From the NCBI GenBank assembly GCA_024449915.1, contig JAMZAV010000357.1:186001-250000 (forward strand): a stretch of 64,000 nt of DNA. The letters are read 5' to 3'. The DNA comes from Sweltsa coloradensis (lineage: Eukaryota > Arthropoda > Insecta > Plecoptera > Chloroperlidae). Below, piece after piece: positions 1-11,480 of the stretch (position 1 is its first letter; each line of letters starts with the position of its first letter). The notes under the pieces were generated by a model, which did not search any database, was not told where the DNA came from, and saw nothing but the letters and a program-made list of their open reading frames with translations. Made by a program: the position numbers and the translations under genes.

Positions 1-603
1 GGCCTTGTGGATAGTGGATGAAGCCCTGGGGACGTTTCTACGTGTCCTGGCAATGCACCCACTAAATTCACTTTTCTTGCCGGACTGCTTTACTGAACGC
101 TCCTGCCACCTAGCGGTAAACACGACAGCTAGTACGATTATCCTTACCGGCGGAACCACAAGCCTCCCGCAGTGTACTCTATATTATCTGTGCTCCCGCT
201 TTAGTAGGCTTCAAGTTTTACATTTTGATGACACTAATTTGATATTGTCTTACCCTTGTTTGTGGCCAGACTTAGTGTTAGGCCTATATATTATATAAGG
301 AAGTTCATTACATATATAGATAATTGTGTATACTTAATTCTAGAGATTATGTACATTTTTATTTTTGTCTTAATTTTATGGCCTAGCTAGTATTGGCCTA
401 TACTTTAGACATAGGTATCCATTCATTTAACTTAACTAATATTGTAGCCTATTTATATAATACTTAGCACACAATATTCAGCTCGTTTCTAGTTTACCGG
501 TACCGTGCTCATGTAAGAATTCGTTTATGCTGTAGAACTGTCCTTTATTCAGGAAAACTTCAAGGTAGAATTTGATGCCTTTACTTTTTTTTTAAGTTTA
601 TTA
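1..603. other. Unassigned AT-rich flank
   Basis: I recognise no gene here. A 97-codon open frame at 5-298 has no familiar motif and is probably chance. Several TAGGCCTA-type palindromes occur. The stretch ends where a Helitron/Helentron-like repeat begins. Confidence 0.4.
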
Positions 604-2000
604 TTGGATGAGCAAAGCGAAGACTTCAATTTAACTTTGTGTTTTTTTTTCACTTACGTTACCCCAAGAAAAATAGCTCGGGTGTTTTGTTTTTGTTAGT
701 TTTTGTCTGTTTGTTCGCTCTCTACCGGGCAAACGGCATATGCGGTCTTGATGAAAATTGGAGGGGACCTTCGAAATCTCTGAACTTAGACCTGCCACGT
801 TTTTTGGTATAATCGATCAAATATTTCTTATGATTATCGTACTTTTACGATTTTAAAAATTTTTTTAATGAGATATTTCATGATATTTGGCAAACGGCTA
901 CTCCGATATTGATGAAACTTTATGGGAACGTTTAAAATCACTGAAATTATATATGTTATTGTAGTGCCCGCAATATTTATCAATCAATAATCAATATGTT
1001 AATTGGTTGCTGATCAATAAGTATTGTACACTTTCAGACTACTTGACTTGAAGGATCAGTGATTCGGGAGAGTATGGGTGTTCTTACCATAAAATCAGTA
1101 AACTGTGTAAATTTTACAAATTATGGGGTTTTTAAAAAAATTTTTAAATTTTTTTTAAAACAAAAAAAAAACCCTTTTTTTTTAAAAAAAAAAGGGTTTT
1201 CCTTAATTTTTTTAAAAAACCCTTTCCAATTTAAAAAAATTTTTTTTTTTTTGGGGGGCCCCCTTTTTTAAGGCCCCCCCTTTTGGGTTTTTTTTGGGAA
1301 ATTTTTTTTGGGGTTTTTTAAAAATTTACCCCCCTTTTTTTTTTTTTTAAAAAAATTTTTTTTTAAAAAATTTTTTTTTTTTCCCCCAAAAAAAGGGGGT
1401 TTTTTTTTTTTTTTTTTTTTGGGTTTAAAAACCCAAAACCCAAAAAATTAAAAAAATTCTTTTTTAAAAATTTTTTTAAAAAAAAAAATTTTTTTTTTTT
1501 TTTTTAAAATTTTTAAATTTTTTTAATGAAAAAAAATTTTAAAAATTTTTTTAAAATAAAAAATGGAAAAAAATTTCACTAAATTTTTTTAAAATTTTTA
1601 AAAAAATTTTAAAAAAAAAAATTTTTAAATTTTTTTTTTTTCCCCGGGTTTTTTAAAAAAATTTTCCCCTGAATTTGGGCCGATTTTGACCCCCAAAGGG
1701 GTGGGCTCCAACGTTTACATTTTTAAAAATTGCCTTAAAGATTATTGGGGATGTTGGGGCCCCTTGAAAGAAAAAAATTTTAAAAAAATTTTGGGCAAAA
1801 TTTTATGAAAAAAAGGTTTTTAAAATAAAGCCTTTTACATTGTTAAAGAAACCCAATAATATCTAGTAACTTTAAAAAAAAAAATAATAACCCAAAAAAG
1901 TAATGAGATTCCACTTAAAAAATAATCATTGGGCGAAATATTCCAAAAAAAAGCTCATCCATCAACGCGCTGGGAAAAAACGGGTTTGCAAGTGGCCTAG
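604..2000 (+). mobile_element. Helentron-like non-autonomous element A1, with distorted middle
   Basis: Starts TTGGATGAGCAAAGCGAAG, ends with inverted GCTCATCC at 1953 followed by CAACGCG and CCTAG at 1996-2000, next base T. This is the shared architecture of about ten copies in the window: a subterminal inverted repeat, then a 3' tail ending CTAG before T. From about 1130 to 1700 the middle is almost pure stretched homopolymers, probably a consensus artefact. Confidence 0.6.
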
Positions 2001-2143
2001 TAAAATTTGAATGTTTTTTTTGTATTTGAAATAGTTTTGTTTTAAGTTCGGGGTTTTTTCGATCAGTGTTGGGGGTCCCGGCTTCATGAGGGTTTACACC
2101 CCCTTATATGGTAGGCAGATCTCTTTGTTGTTTTAAAGCCAAA

Positions 2144-2731
2144 TAGGAAAACGCTTAATCCCCCCTCGCGGTTTATGGATGAGGGTTTTTTGTAAGTTTT
2201 TAGTTTGCGTGGGGGTCTCTTTACCCTTTTCAAAATGGGTTTTTGAACGGGTTGTAGGGGATTGTTTTTCAAGGTTTTTATTGTTACTTGTTAATTGTTA
2301 TTAAATACCTAAAAAAACTTTTTTTAAAAAACCCCCATTTAATGGCCCCTTTTAGAAAAATGTTTTAAAATTTTTCTTTCAAAAAGCAAAACATCACTAT
2401 AACCTTAATGTCCATGTGAAATATGAACGTTCTAGCCCCACCCGTTTGGTCAGAATCGACCCAAATGTCACGAAAATATCGCACTAAAAATCGAAAAAAA
2501 TCGTAAAAGTACGATATTCATGAGAAATATTTCTTCGATTGTACCCAAAAACGTAGCACGTCTAAGTTCAGAGATTTCGAAGGTCCCCTCAAAATTTCAT
2601 CAAGATCGCATATGCCGTTTGCCCGGAATCGTGCGAACAAACAGACAGAAAAACAAACAAAAAAAAAACATTGGAGCTACATTTTTTGAGGGGTCAGTGA
2701 AATTGAAGTTTTCGCTTCGCTCATCCAATTA
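2144..2731 (-). mobile_element. Helentron-like element A2
   Basis: Minus-strand copy. The left end has GGAAAACGCTTAATC then TGGATGAGG; the right end is CGCTTCGCTCATCCAA. The body shares the GCATATGCCGTTTGCCCGG segment with copies at 720 and 50465. The 3' terminus reads CTAT rather than CTAG, so this copy is diverged. Confidence 0.6.
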
Positions 2732-3779
2732 TAATATTTAAAAATCATAACAAATATACCGTACACTTATTTGCAACAAAAAAAGCGTACGTCTCTCGCG
2801 AGTCTTTCTAAAAGTTTTGTGGTAAATAAAACATACATTGTAAAGTAAGCCTAGCTTCAGCTCTAGGTTTCAAGAGTCACAGTCACACCATATTACGTTG
2901 ACTTGTAATCAACAGTGTTTTGGTCAAAATATGATTGTAGTTAGTAGCGGAAAAACGTTCAAGTCTCAATCAAACTTCATCTCCCGGAAATTTTGTGATC
3001 ATGGCGATTTTTAATTTTAAAAGTTGGTGTCCGAGGAATAGGAAAAGAAGAATAATAACATCAGCATAATATACAACCATTTTCCACTCGCCATTTTTGG
3101 ACGTATTTTTTCGATGATTATGCAACCATTATTTTGTAGTCGTGCATTAATTATTTGTGATGTAATATAGTTTTGATTCAAATCCATGAGATGATTTTTG
3201 TTTAAAAACAAATTTTATTTAAATAAAAATGGTTTGAGTTAAAAAAAAACAGTATGCATTTACAACGTTCATTCGCTAAAACTGAGTGTTTTATTGAAAT
3301 ATCAACAAACTTAAAAATAAAACAAACATGATATTATTTAGTGAACATCAATGTTTGAATTCAAAAAACAAATAATGCTTGTATTAAGTGTTACATTTTA
3401 GTCTATATTATCTCAGAACAAGTATGATTTGTTGGTAACAATATGCTTCCATTCAAATTTTATATTATATTCTGCCTACTCATTGGGATCTTTTCCCATG
3501 AGATATAATGCCTATATCGGCCTCTGATGCCCTGGGACATGACAGGCGGCATGATTGGCGAAACCTGTGGGGGTGGGGGACAACTCGTAATCTGGGAGTT
3601 CCAGAAAGCCTGAGTCAGAGACGGGGGCTAGTTTGGGGCAAGTATGCCTTCAAATTGAATTTTATAATCAAAATATGTTATATTTTAATCTAGGTGCCAA
3701 CGAACTTTCGAGGTGTCTCCCAGCCGGCATGAAACTTGAAATGAACTTGAAACTGTTAAAATCGGGGAAAGTTGGTTGA
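2732..3779. other. Unassigned AT-rich stretch
   Basis: I see no coding potential that I can name. The 3480-3720 part is slightly GC-richer but carries only short open frames. Nothing else is supported. Confidence 0.3.
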
Positions 3780-4021
3780 AACATGATAAACATCACTCAC
3801 TCCTCTTCCTCCTCACAACATGTTAAGAAACATGATAAACATCACTCACTCCTCTTCCTCCTCACAACATGTTAAGAAACATGATAAACATCACTCACTC
3901 CTCTTCCTCCTCACAACATGTTAAGAAACATGATAAACATCACTCACTCCTCTTCCTCCTCACAACATGTTAAGAAACATGATAAACATCACTCACTCCT
4001 CTTCCTCCTCACAACATGTTA
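3780..4021. repeat. Minisatellite, 49-bp unit, five nearly perfect copies
   Basis: Units start at 3781, 3830, 3879, 3928 and 3977. Each contains ACATGATAAACATCACTCAC then TCCTCTTCCTCCTCACAACA. Copies are essentially identical, so the array is young or recently homogenised. Confidence 0.97.
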
Positions 4022-4277
4022 ATTTTGCATAGACATCAAGTTTAAAGTGATATAAGCTAGATAAACACAAAAATTAAGAAATTACGCTATTTTTTATTAA
4101 AATTTAATTGATTCCCCTCCCCCCATACTTGTCGATGAAAAATATTTTTGAATGATACCGAACATGATACATTTGTGCTCACTTTCGAATTTATAGCGAC
4201 AATTAACGAATTAATTTTGATAAAAATACCAAGCAAAGTACTTATAACTCAGCTTGGAGCCAATGATTTATAAATAA

Positions 4278-5016
4278 CTAGGAAACGCTCAGTTGGACGC
4301 GTTGATAAGCGAGCCCGTGCTATAGCTAAACCCACATTGCACATTTTTTTAAATTTTTAAAATTTGCGACGTTTGCTGTCCACGGGGCCATGTTTCCAAT
4401 ATGATTTATTATTGCCAAGGTATTTGGGTGAACCTTTACTTTGTGCATAAAATCCACCGCCATCTAGAGGACCTTGACCTTGGGAAAACTATTTTAACTC
4501 TTTGGTTTCAAATAATACACTGTTTCCTCGATAGTATTTTGATTACTTCTAGGTGGCAGTGCATAGTGCACCTCGTGCGACTTTGCGTTGCCATGGTAAC
4601 GTTACTTTTGTTATAATGTAATTTCCATCTACACTACTTATCGGATCAAAATAAAATTAACATATTCGTGGCTGGACGGACATTCTAAATGATTTGGCCA
4701 CCTCAGATTTTGTCGCCGTTAAGTTTAAAAAAAACTTTCGGTTAACTTTAATGTAACTTTTTAACTTTTTGAACGATTTTGCCACAAAACTAATGGCATT
4801 CAATCGAGAACGAAGCTTGCGGATGGTCCAAATTTCAACTCGATTTTCAACTCGATCCGAGCCTCCGTTCGAACGTTATGGCGAGACATATAAACAAACA
4901 AGAAAACAAAAAAAAAACAAAAAGAAAACAAAAAAAAACAAAACAAAACAAAAACAAAACCTGTGACTATTTTTTTCCGGCAGAGTCAAATGGAAACGCT
5001 CGCTTCGCTCGCTTAA
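4278..5016 (-). mobile_element. Helentron-like element B1
   Basis: The minus-strand 3' end CTAG is at 4278-4281 (rc flank T), followed inward by GGACGCGTTGATAAGCGAGC. The 5' end is GCTCGCTTCGCTCGCTTAA at about 4998-5016. Homologous over its length to the plus-strand copy at 18890-19590 and the decayed copy at 13645-14525. The inner A-rich run at 4899-4960 is unstable sequence. Confidence 0.65.
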
Positions 5017-5033
5017 TCATTAACTTGCCAACG

Positions 5034-5631
5034 GTGAATCGCTGGATTCAGAAACCACACAGGTCACAAATTTTCGCATAACGACTTTTGTACAAAAATT
5101 TCTTCTTTTAGGGTCCCTCTACATTTTCACGCAGAAACAACACAAGTTCTTATTAGATGTGGGTATAGGGTTATTGACTTCTTTGCAGAAAGCACACAAG
5201 TCCGGGACAAAAAACCACACAAATCTATGACTTGTGTGGTTTCTGTAAAGAAGACTGTGGTTTGGCATTTAAATAATGTAGGCCTAATAGTTATACAATT
5301 GTGAGTATTGGGACTTTTATTTAATTTTTAACAGTTCATGTATGTTAAACACAACAAAATACTAAGTTTAAATTCTTTTTTCCAAAATAAATATACTACG
5401 CGTTAAGCTTAGATTCAGAAACAAAATAAGTCCGTGGTACAAAAATTAATTGCTAAACAATTAGCTTGTTGAAAATATTGTATACAACAAAAAATTATTG
5501 CAAAAGAGTGATACTTAAGATAACTGCTTGTTGGAAGTCATAAAATATAAAACTGTTAGTAATGGATGTTGTTTGTGATTATCTCAGAACTTAGTATCGA
5601 GGACTTGTGGGGTATCTGAATCCAGCGATTC
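5034..5631. mobile_element. MITE with about 28-bp terminal inverted repeats
   Basis: The left end, AATCGCTGGATTCAGAAACC, is matched on the other strand at the right end (GAATCCAGCGATT at 5618-5630) with few differences. Additional ACCACACAAGT-type motifs occur inside in both orientations. No coding sequence. No certain target duplication. Confidence 0.7.
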
Positions 5632-6892
5632 GTTTGTACTCTACTAAGAATGTGTTTGGTGTCCTGTAGGTCAGGGGAGCGGGTCTATCCCTCAGAAAGT
5701 TGGAATATCTATATACTCGGCACCTCTGAACGCGGGACAAGCGTGGTACAACAACGGTAATCTTCATCTCTATTTTTAATGAGCATCATTATCAAGTCTT
5801 TTCCCTTCACACATTATTTTAATATTAGGCAGTAGCAAATGGCATTATATCTATACGGCAATGAAAGATTCACGACTGAAGAAGACATCGGAAAAATCTT
5901 TTTAGTCAGGAGGATTAGATTTGTGGACCTCCCGTTAAAATTCTCCAAATTCCAAAATACCTAGTTATACACCGAAGACGGGCATACATTGCACCCTGGG
6001 TAAGCTTCCCACAGGGCCACAATATATCTTTTAGTGAAAATGTTGTCTGATATCTCTATCACATCATCATTCATCATAATATTTTTTATGAATGTTTTTA
6101 TCACTAGGAAAACGCTTAAGTCCCGCCGCGTTGTTGGATGAGCGTAATAGGGAAGTCTCATGAATTTCAGATTGTAAAAGTAACCATTCCATTAGAAAAT
6201 TGATGACGAGACTATTTCAAATATATAGTTTTTTCTTATTAGAAAAATGTATTTAATTAAATAGGAGACTTTGAAAATTGGTTAAATTTCAATTTTTCAC
6301 GGCGGGACGGAAACGGCCTCTAATTGGCTTGACGTCACTTTTTGTATGTCTGCAAAGCAACATGTGGAAGCGTGCAGCTGTCACCTGTCACTGAGTGGTG
6401 AATGACCGGTGGCGGCACTACGGCACTAAATTTCCTTGCCCACGTCCTTGCCCACCCAGATGAGATTTTTGTTTTGTTTTGTTTTGCACTGTAACATTAC
6501 TAAAATTAAATCATCAAATCACAAATTAAATATAAGAAACTGTACATATTTGTGTTTATTTTACCAAGTGTTTATCCTTCATAAACAAAACGGTAATCCC
6601 CAGAGTTGCCATTTTTCAGTTAAAACATGACGAAATAAATGTAGTATGACGATTTTTTTTCGCCTTCGTCGAAACGGCCTCCGGCGGCTGGGGCTTCGAC
6701 CCAGACCCCAGCTACCCGCCTCTCATTGCCCACCACTTTATTACCTTGCCCATCCTCTGCCCCCCCATTGATTTTTGTCTAGCTAAGGAATAATCCCTAA
6801 TATGAATAGGTTATGTGTTTGATCGTATTTTGGGCTGTGGCAAGCTTTTATTGGTGTTTAATGTGGCCTACCTACATGATACAGAGCCAGCG

Positions 6893-7312
6893 GTATAGCC
6901 GAGGTCGTTTAACCGGTTCCCACTCGAACACCGTAGTTTAGCTGAATCGGGCGTCGTCAGGGGTAGAGTGGGTGACCGCTCTACACTAAAACTCACGTAT
7001 ACCACTGGTTAGAGCAGATGGAGGGTTCGAGAGCTAGTGTAACGGCTTCGTTCACCTAGACGTCTGCTCGGCAGTCCGGGTTAGTGGAGGAACCTATATG
7101 ACTGTCAAATTAACACCGTCCTTTCGGATGGCACGTTAAGCCGTTGGTCTTCTTAGTACTTTTCGAAAGGAGTAGGCTACGTGCCGGTACCGGGTTTACC
7201 CTCCTCCCTTCTGTCCATACTTCATCCTCATCTATCACCACTCATTGTCTCGATTTGCCAAAGAGCATAAATATGAGACGTTAAGCAATATTCAATCAAT
7301 CAAATTACATGA
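6893..7312 (+). mobile_element. 5S rRNA-derived SINE, copy 1
   Basis: The head resembles 5S rRNA: CACTCGAACACCG near 6931, a GGGCGTCGTCAGGGG segment, and GTGGGTGACCGC near 6968. A body shared with the copy at 36052 follows, then a 3' tail with TCATCTATCACCACTCATTG and ATATGAGACGTTAAGCAA. It is nested in the THAP transposon. Confidence 0.8.
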
Positions 7313-7501
7313 TACAGTATATCAATCGTCAGAAAGAATAATATAATAATTGTTTGTCTCAGCACAGAACTCTTAGATTGTGACAGGGGGCGTAGGCCTA
7401 GCCCCGGTTATGGTTTTGATTTCACTAGATATCACTTTTTTATTATATTTAATATAAATACGTTTATTTATTTAATTATATTAAAGAAACTGGGGTGTGA
7501 A

Positions 7502-7780
7502 TCATTTTGGTTTTAAGGTAGGGACACAACTAACATTAAAATGATCTTGGCAGCAAAACAGTGTTGAGGTTAGAGATAGTTTCTTTGCTGTTTCGTCTCT
7601 TCTCACAGCCTTAATCCATGTTTTTCTTCTTTCATTTGATGGTACGTTAATAAAAACCTTGTCCGGTGTGGAAATAGATGTGCTAGTACACATGGGTACA
7701 AAACACCACTTATTATATTTAATTTGCTTGGGAGCCGCACAGACTTCCATGGCTTCCATTGTAGAGACCACTCCTGTCAT
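7502..7780 (-). pseudogene. THAP-domain fragment of a transposase
   Basis: The open frame of 92 residues contains WCFVPMCTS, then FINVPSNERRKTWIKAVRRD, then LFCCQDHF. This fits the THAP C2CH zinc finger: C-x4-C, a central W, then C-x2-H with F. The DNA-binding finger is complete, but the catalytic part expected downstream is not found within the element. It is therefore a fragment or a single exon. No expression evidence can be read from the sequence. Confidence 0.75.
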
Positions 7781-8703
7781 ACAAAAGTGACGTAACCGCT
7801 AGGAAAAATGGCGGCCACTCGTTTTTGCGCGCGCTTTAAAGTTTGAATCTTGTTCTTATTTTCTACAAGTAAAAACTAAACTAAACTTAAAAAAAAGAAT
7901 ACAGGTGTTATTTATTTTTAAATCACAATCATATTTTAATATTTTTAGAATTCATGAGACTTCCCTATTGGTGCATTGAGCTGCCATGTGTTATGTGGAT
8001 TTTCTGTTGTTCTGTGAAAAAATCATTACTTCGTTTTTTTTAAATTAATTTAAATTAAATAAAAAATAAACTTTAATTTTTAATTTTTTTAATTAATCGT
8101 AGTTTTAAAAAAGAAAAAATCGTAAAATTGCGATTTTCACAAGAAATAATTATTCGATTGTGCTCAAATTTCACACGAATATATTAATTCATAAAATTAA
8201 GGTTCTGTGAAAAAATTATTACAATCGGTTAAAGCATGTAGCTGTTATAAGTCAAAAAATTGTTTTAAAAAAGAAGAAAAATCCGTAAAATTTCGATTTT
8301 CATGAGATTTTTTTTCAATTGCGCTCAAATTCCACACGAATATCTCAATTCATAAAATTATGGTTCTGCGAAAAAATCATAACAATCGGATAAAGCATGT
8401 AGGAGTTATAAGAAGAAGAAATGTTTTAAAAATCGAAAAAAATCGTAAAAGTGCGATTTTAATGAGAAATAATTTTTCGATTGTGCTCAAAAACGTGGCA
8501 GTTCTAAGTTCAGAGATTTGGAAGGCCTCCATAAAATTTCATCGCAATTGGAGTATCGGTTTCGCCGGAATCGTGAGGACAAACACACAAAAATACAAAA
8601 AGAAAGAAAAAAAGAAAGAAAGAAAAAGAAAAAAAAAACATTCCGGATTTTTTTCTCCAGTGTAGTGAAATGGAATCTTCGCTTCGCTCGCTACGCTCAT
8701 CCA

Positions 8704-9227
8704 ACAATATTTACTCAAAGAGACTCAAATTTTATCACTCTACTAAAAGTAAACATGATTTGTGATGCACTTCGCGGAAAGGGACCTTAGGGTGAAATTT
8801 TTTGAAATTTGTTTTTTCAAGTTTCATATAGAAGTTCATTTTCGGAACATTTATCGATCAAAACAATCAAAATATATTGGAAAATGAAAAAGTTATACAT
8901 TTATAAAAATTAGTTAGAAAAAACAGTTTCTGAGATAAACGAATTTAAAAAAAACACACACCAGGGAAAAACACCCTTAAAAAACTTAATTTGAACGTCA
9001 GTTACCATACAACTGCCAAACTTTTAATTGTAGTAGTAAATTTAGTTATTTTACTTAAAATTGTAAAAAAATCTTATTTTATGTTATTACGCACGTAATA
9101 AAAATATATTTGCACCAGAAACAAAAAAAAATTGCATATTTTTTTTTCTCTCTTCCACCATTGTATGAACAACAAGCACAACAACAAGCAACAAAAAAAC
9201 GAAAATCGAAATTTCACGCGCTATAAC
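8704..9227. other. AT-rich stretch, no feature recognised
   Basis: Contains a GTTAGAAAAAAC-type AT-rich sequence and the motif GCACTTCGCGGAAAGGGACC at 8768. The same motif appears inverted at about 9692-9711 (GGTCCCTTTTCGCGAAGTGC). The two may be the ends of a decayed element of about 950 bp. No gene is seen. Confidence 0.4.
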
Positions 9228-9460
9228 TTTGTTAGACGAGTGAGCGAAGCGAATGAGAATTTTATAACGCTACTCGATCGGGCCTTGTCGTGATTAATTA
9301 TGTTTGTCTGTTTGTCTGTTTGTCCGGGCTCATACGGCCAAACGGCCAAATAGATCGAGCTAAAATTTTAAACAGACATCCGCGACCAGGTAACTTAGAA
9401 CTGCTAACAAAATGAGCGCAATTCATTTCGATTTAAACCCACAAGAAATAATAAATTGAA
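9228..9460 (+). mobile_element. Partial Helentron-like element, 5' end only
   Basis: Begins TGTTAGACGAGTGAGCGAAG and continues with GTTTGTCTGTTTGTCCGGG and CGGCCAAACGGCC, as in family A/B 5' regions. I do not find its 3' CTAG end, so the right boundary is approximate. Confidence 0.4.
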
Positions 9461-10429
9461 AAATATGAAAGTAATGTGTAGGTTGTGTGTAGTAGTGTAA
9501 TGTGTAGTTGGTATAAGGGCGCATCAACTGTAAGGCCATAATGCTCCACTCTAGCCTATGATAGGCTAGGGAGGCCTAATGTATGGGGAAGAAAAGGAGT
9601 TTTTACCGGGTATAAAACCATGGCTCACTCATGTCTTAAAAAGATTTTGGCTTTCCCAGAATTCGTTTCTCCCATTTAAATTTTTTCACCCTAAGGTCCC
9701 TTTTCGCGAAGTGCTTCACATTTTGTTTTTGTGCTATAATCGATATTATATCGAAACTAGTCACCAACTTAATTAATTACTAATGCAAGTCAGGATTCTA
9801 GGGATTTTCTAGCGTAAGCGAGATTACATTTTGCCGCCCCCAGTGGTGTCATCAAAAAATTATTTATGGGTACACGCTCTTCCTGGGTCAAGTCTATTGC
9901 TTTTGTACAATGAGGGGTATGGGGGGGGGGGGGGCAGCCAAAGCGGATCCGGGGCTCACAACCCTGGAATTGTTTTCGATTTATTACGATTATACGATTT
10001 ATTTATTAATGTGATTCGAGTATTTTAAAAAGTATTAGGTATGTTTGTTATGATGACTGGTGATGATTGCTGTGATTGCAAAATAATTTTATGTTCTGAG
10101 ACTCTCTCATATCATATTTTTGTCGAACCAAGTCCTAAATCGGAGTTCTGGAAAAAAAATAATGCAGTAAGTAAGGTAGGTACAAAAAAATACATTTCTT
10201 GTAATTTTGGCCGGATTGTACACTAATATTTAAAATTAAAATATTATCAACATTGTATCCAATAATCGTAGCTCCAAAATAAAAATCCTCGGTACCCAAG
10301 TTTGTAGCATATATATGTAGCATATCCAGGTGGTCTGACGGACCACGTCCCAGGGTATCCAAGAAACAAACCCATTTGACCCTGAACAAATTGGTACAGA
10401 ATTTTGTATACAAAATTTATTTTTTTTAA
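9461..10429. other. Unassigned intergenic stretch with a poly-G run
   Basis: A run of about 14 G lies near 9921. Several short open frames lack recognisable motifs. The inverted partner of the 8768 motif is at 9692. Nothing else is supported. Confidence 0.3.
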
Positions 10430-11480
10430 GGTTTATCTTTTTATAAAAAGAAATTTTACCGTATCCGACCCCCCCTAATTGCATTTTTAATTTAAAATGT
10501 AAAAACAAATTAAAATTCATATAATCATTTTTTAAAGATTGTACCTTTAAAATACTTTCGATGTTTAAATTCAACATATTTAAAAAAATATAAAAAAAAA
10601 AAAAAACTTTTTTTGATTTTAATCATCTTAATTAATTTTTTTAAAATTTCCCTAGCTTTTTGGGGTTAAGGTTTTTGTACGTTTTGCAAAAAAACGATTT
10701 TTGTTTTGAGGGTTTTTCTTCAAATCAGCAACAGGGAAAACCTGTGTAGAAACTTTAACCGCTGTCCGACCCGCCCTAATTAGTTTTAATTTAAAATATG
10801 TGAAAACTCTTTTAAAATCTTTTTCGAATATTTTCAGGTTTTTTAAAAAAAAAAAACTTTTTTCAGGGAGAACCCAAACCCTTTCTACAAAACAATATTT
10901 TTAAAAAACATTAATTTTGGTTTTAAAGTACCATAATTAATTGCTTATAATAATGATAAAATTTTTTGATTAGATCCCTCCGTATCGAATAAAATTATGA
11001 TTTTTTTTCTAAAGGTTGTAATTAAAACCGTCAATTTTGGAAAACCTGTGTAGAAACTTTACCAGCCCGACCCCCTAATTAGAAATTAAATTAAAGCGAA
11101 AACTAATTAAAATTCTATCTTGTTTTTTCCCCGATTTTGATAAAAAAATTCTCAAGTATTACTTTAAACTTCTAACAAAACTAAAAACAAAAAATGTATT
11201 TTCGGTTTAAATTATCATTTTAAAATTTGTTTATATTTATCTAGCATTTTTGAAAGATCCCTCCAGCTAAGAATTAAAAAAAAAGTTTATTGTTTAATGG
11301 TTGCCTTCAAGCCCGATAGCTTGGACTACCTGTGAAAAAACTTCACAGATGTGCGATCGCCTTTAAAAAGCCTTTTTAAATTTAAATTTTAAACTGATGA
11401 AAAATTAAATTTTCCTTTTTTTTCACAACCCCTAAATTTTGGGATAAAATTGTTAAAAAAAAAGATATTTTTTTTGTGAT
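10430..11480. repeat. Satellite-like tandem repeat, period about 295 bp, four decayed copies
   Basis: A CCGACC(C)CCCTAATT core preceded by GTAGAAACTTTA-type sequence recurs near 10468, 10766 and 11068, with a weaker form near 11350. An inverted copy with GGGGGTCGGACAGCGGTAAA lies at 14685-14704. Copies differ heavily in homopolymer length. Confidence 0.6.

Larger units (their letters stand above)
6148..7967 (-). mobile_element. THAP-domain DNA transposon remnant
   Basis: Both ends carry TAGGGAAGTCTCATGAATT as inverted repeats (6148 onward, and ending at 7967). Inside lie a THAP zinc-finger open frame on the minus strand and a 5S-derived SINE. THAP domains occur in P-element and related transposases. 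I could not find a clear target-site duplication, so the superfamily is not fixed. Confidence 0.65.
6105..8703 (-). mobile_element. Helentron-like element A3 carrying a nested transposon
   Basis: The minus-strand 3' end is CTAGGAAAACGC at 6105, then GGATGAGCG. The 5' end is CGCTACGCTCATCCAAC at about 8703. Between 6148 and 7967 it is interrupted by a THAP transposon. The remaining body (7968-8500) holds repeats of about 161 bp, for example GGTTCTGTGAAAAAAT at 8201 and its copy at 8362. Confidence 0.6.

Noticed and set aside
1059..1271. Lys/Phe-rich open frame
   Set aside because: It is a product of stretched A and T homopolymers.
3780..4021. CRISPR array
   Set aside because: Repeats are contiguous without unique spacers, and the genome is eukaryotic.
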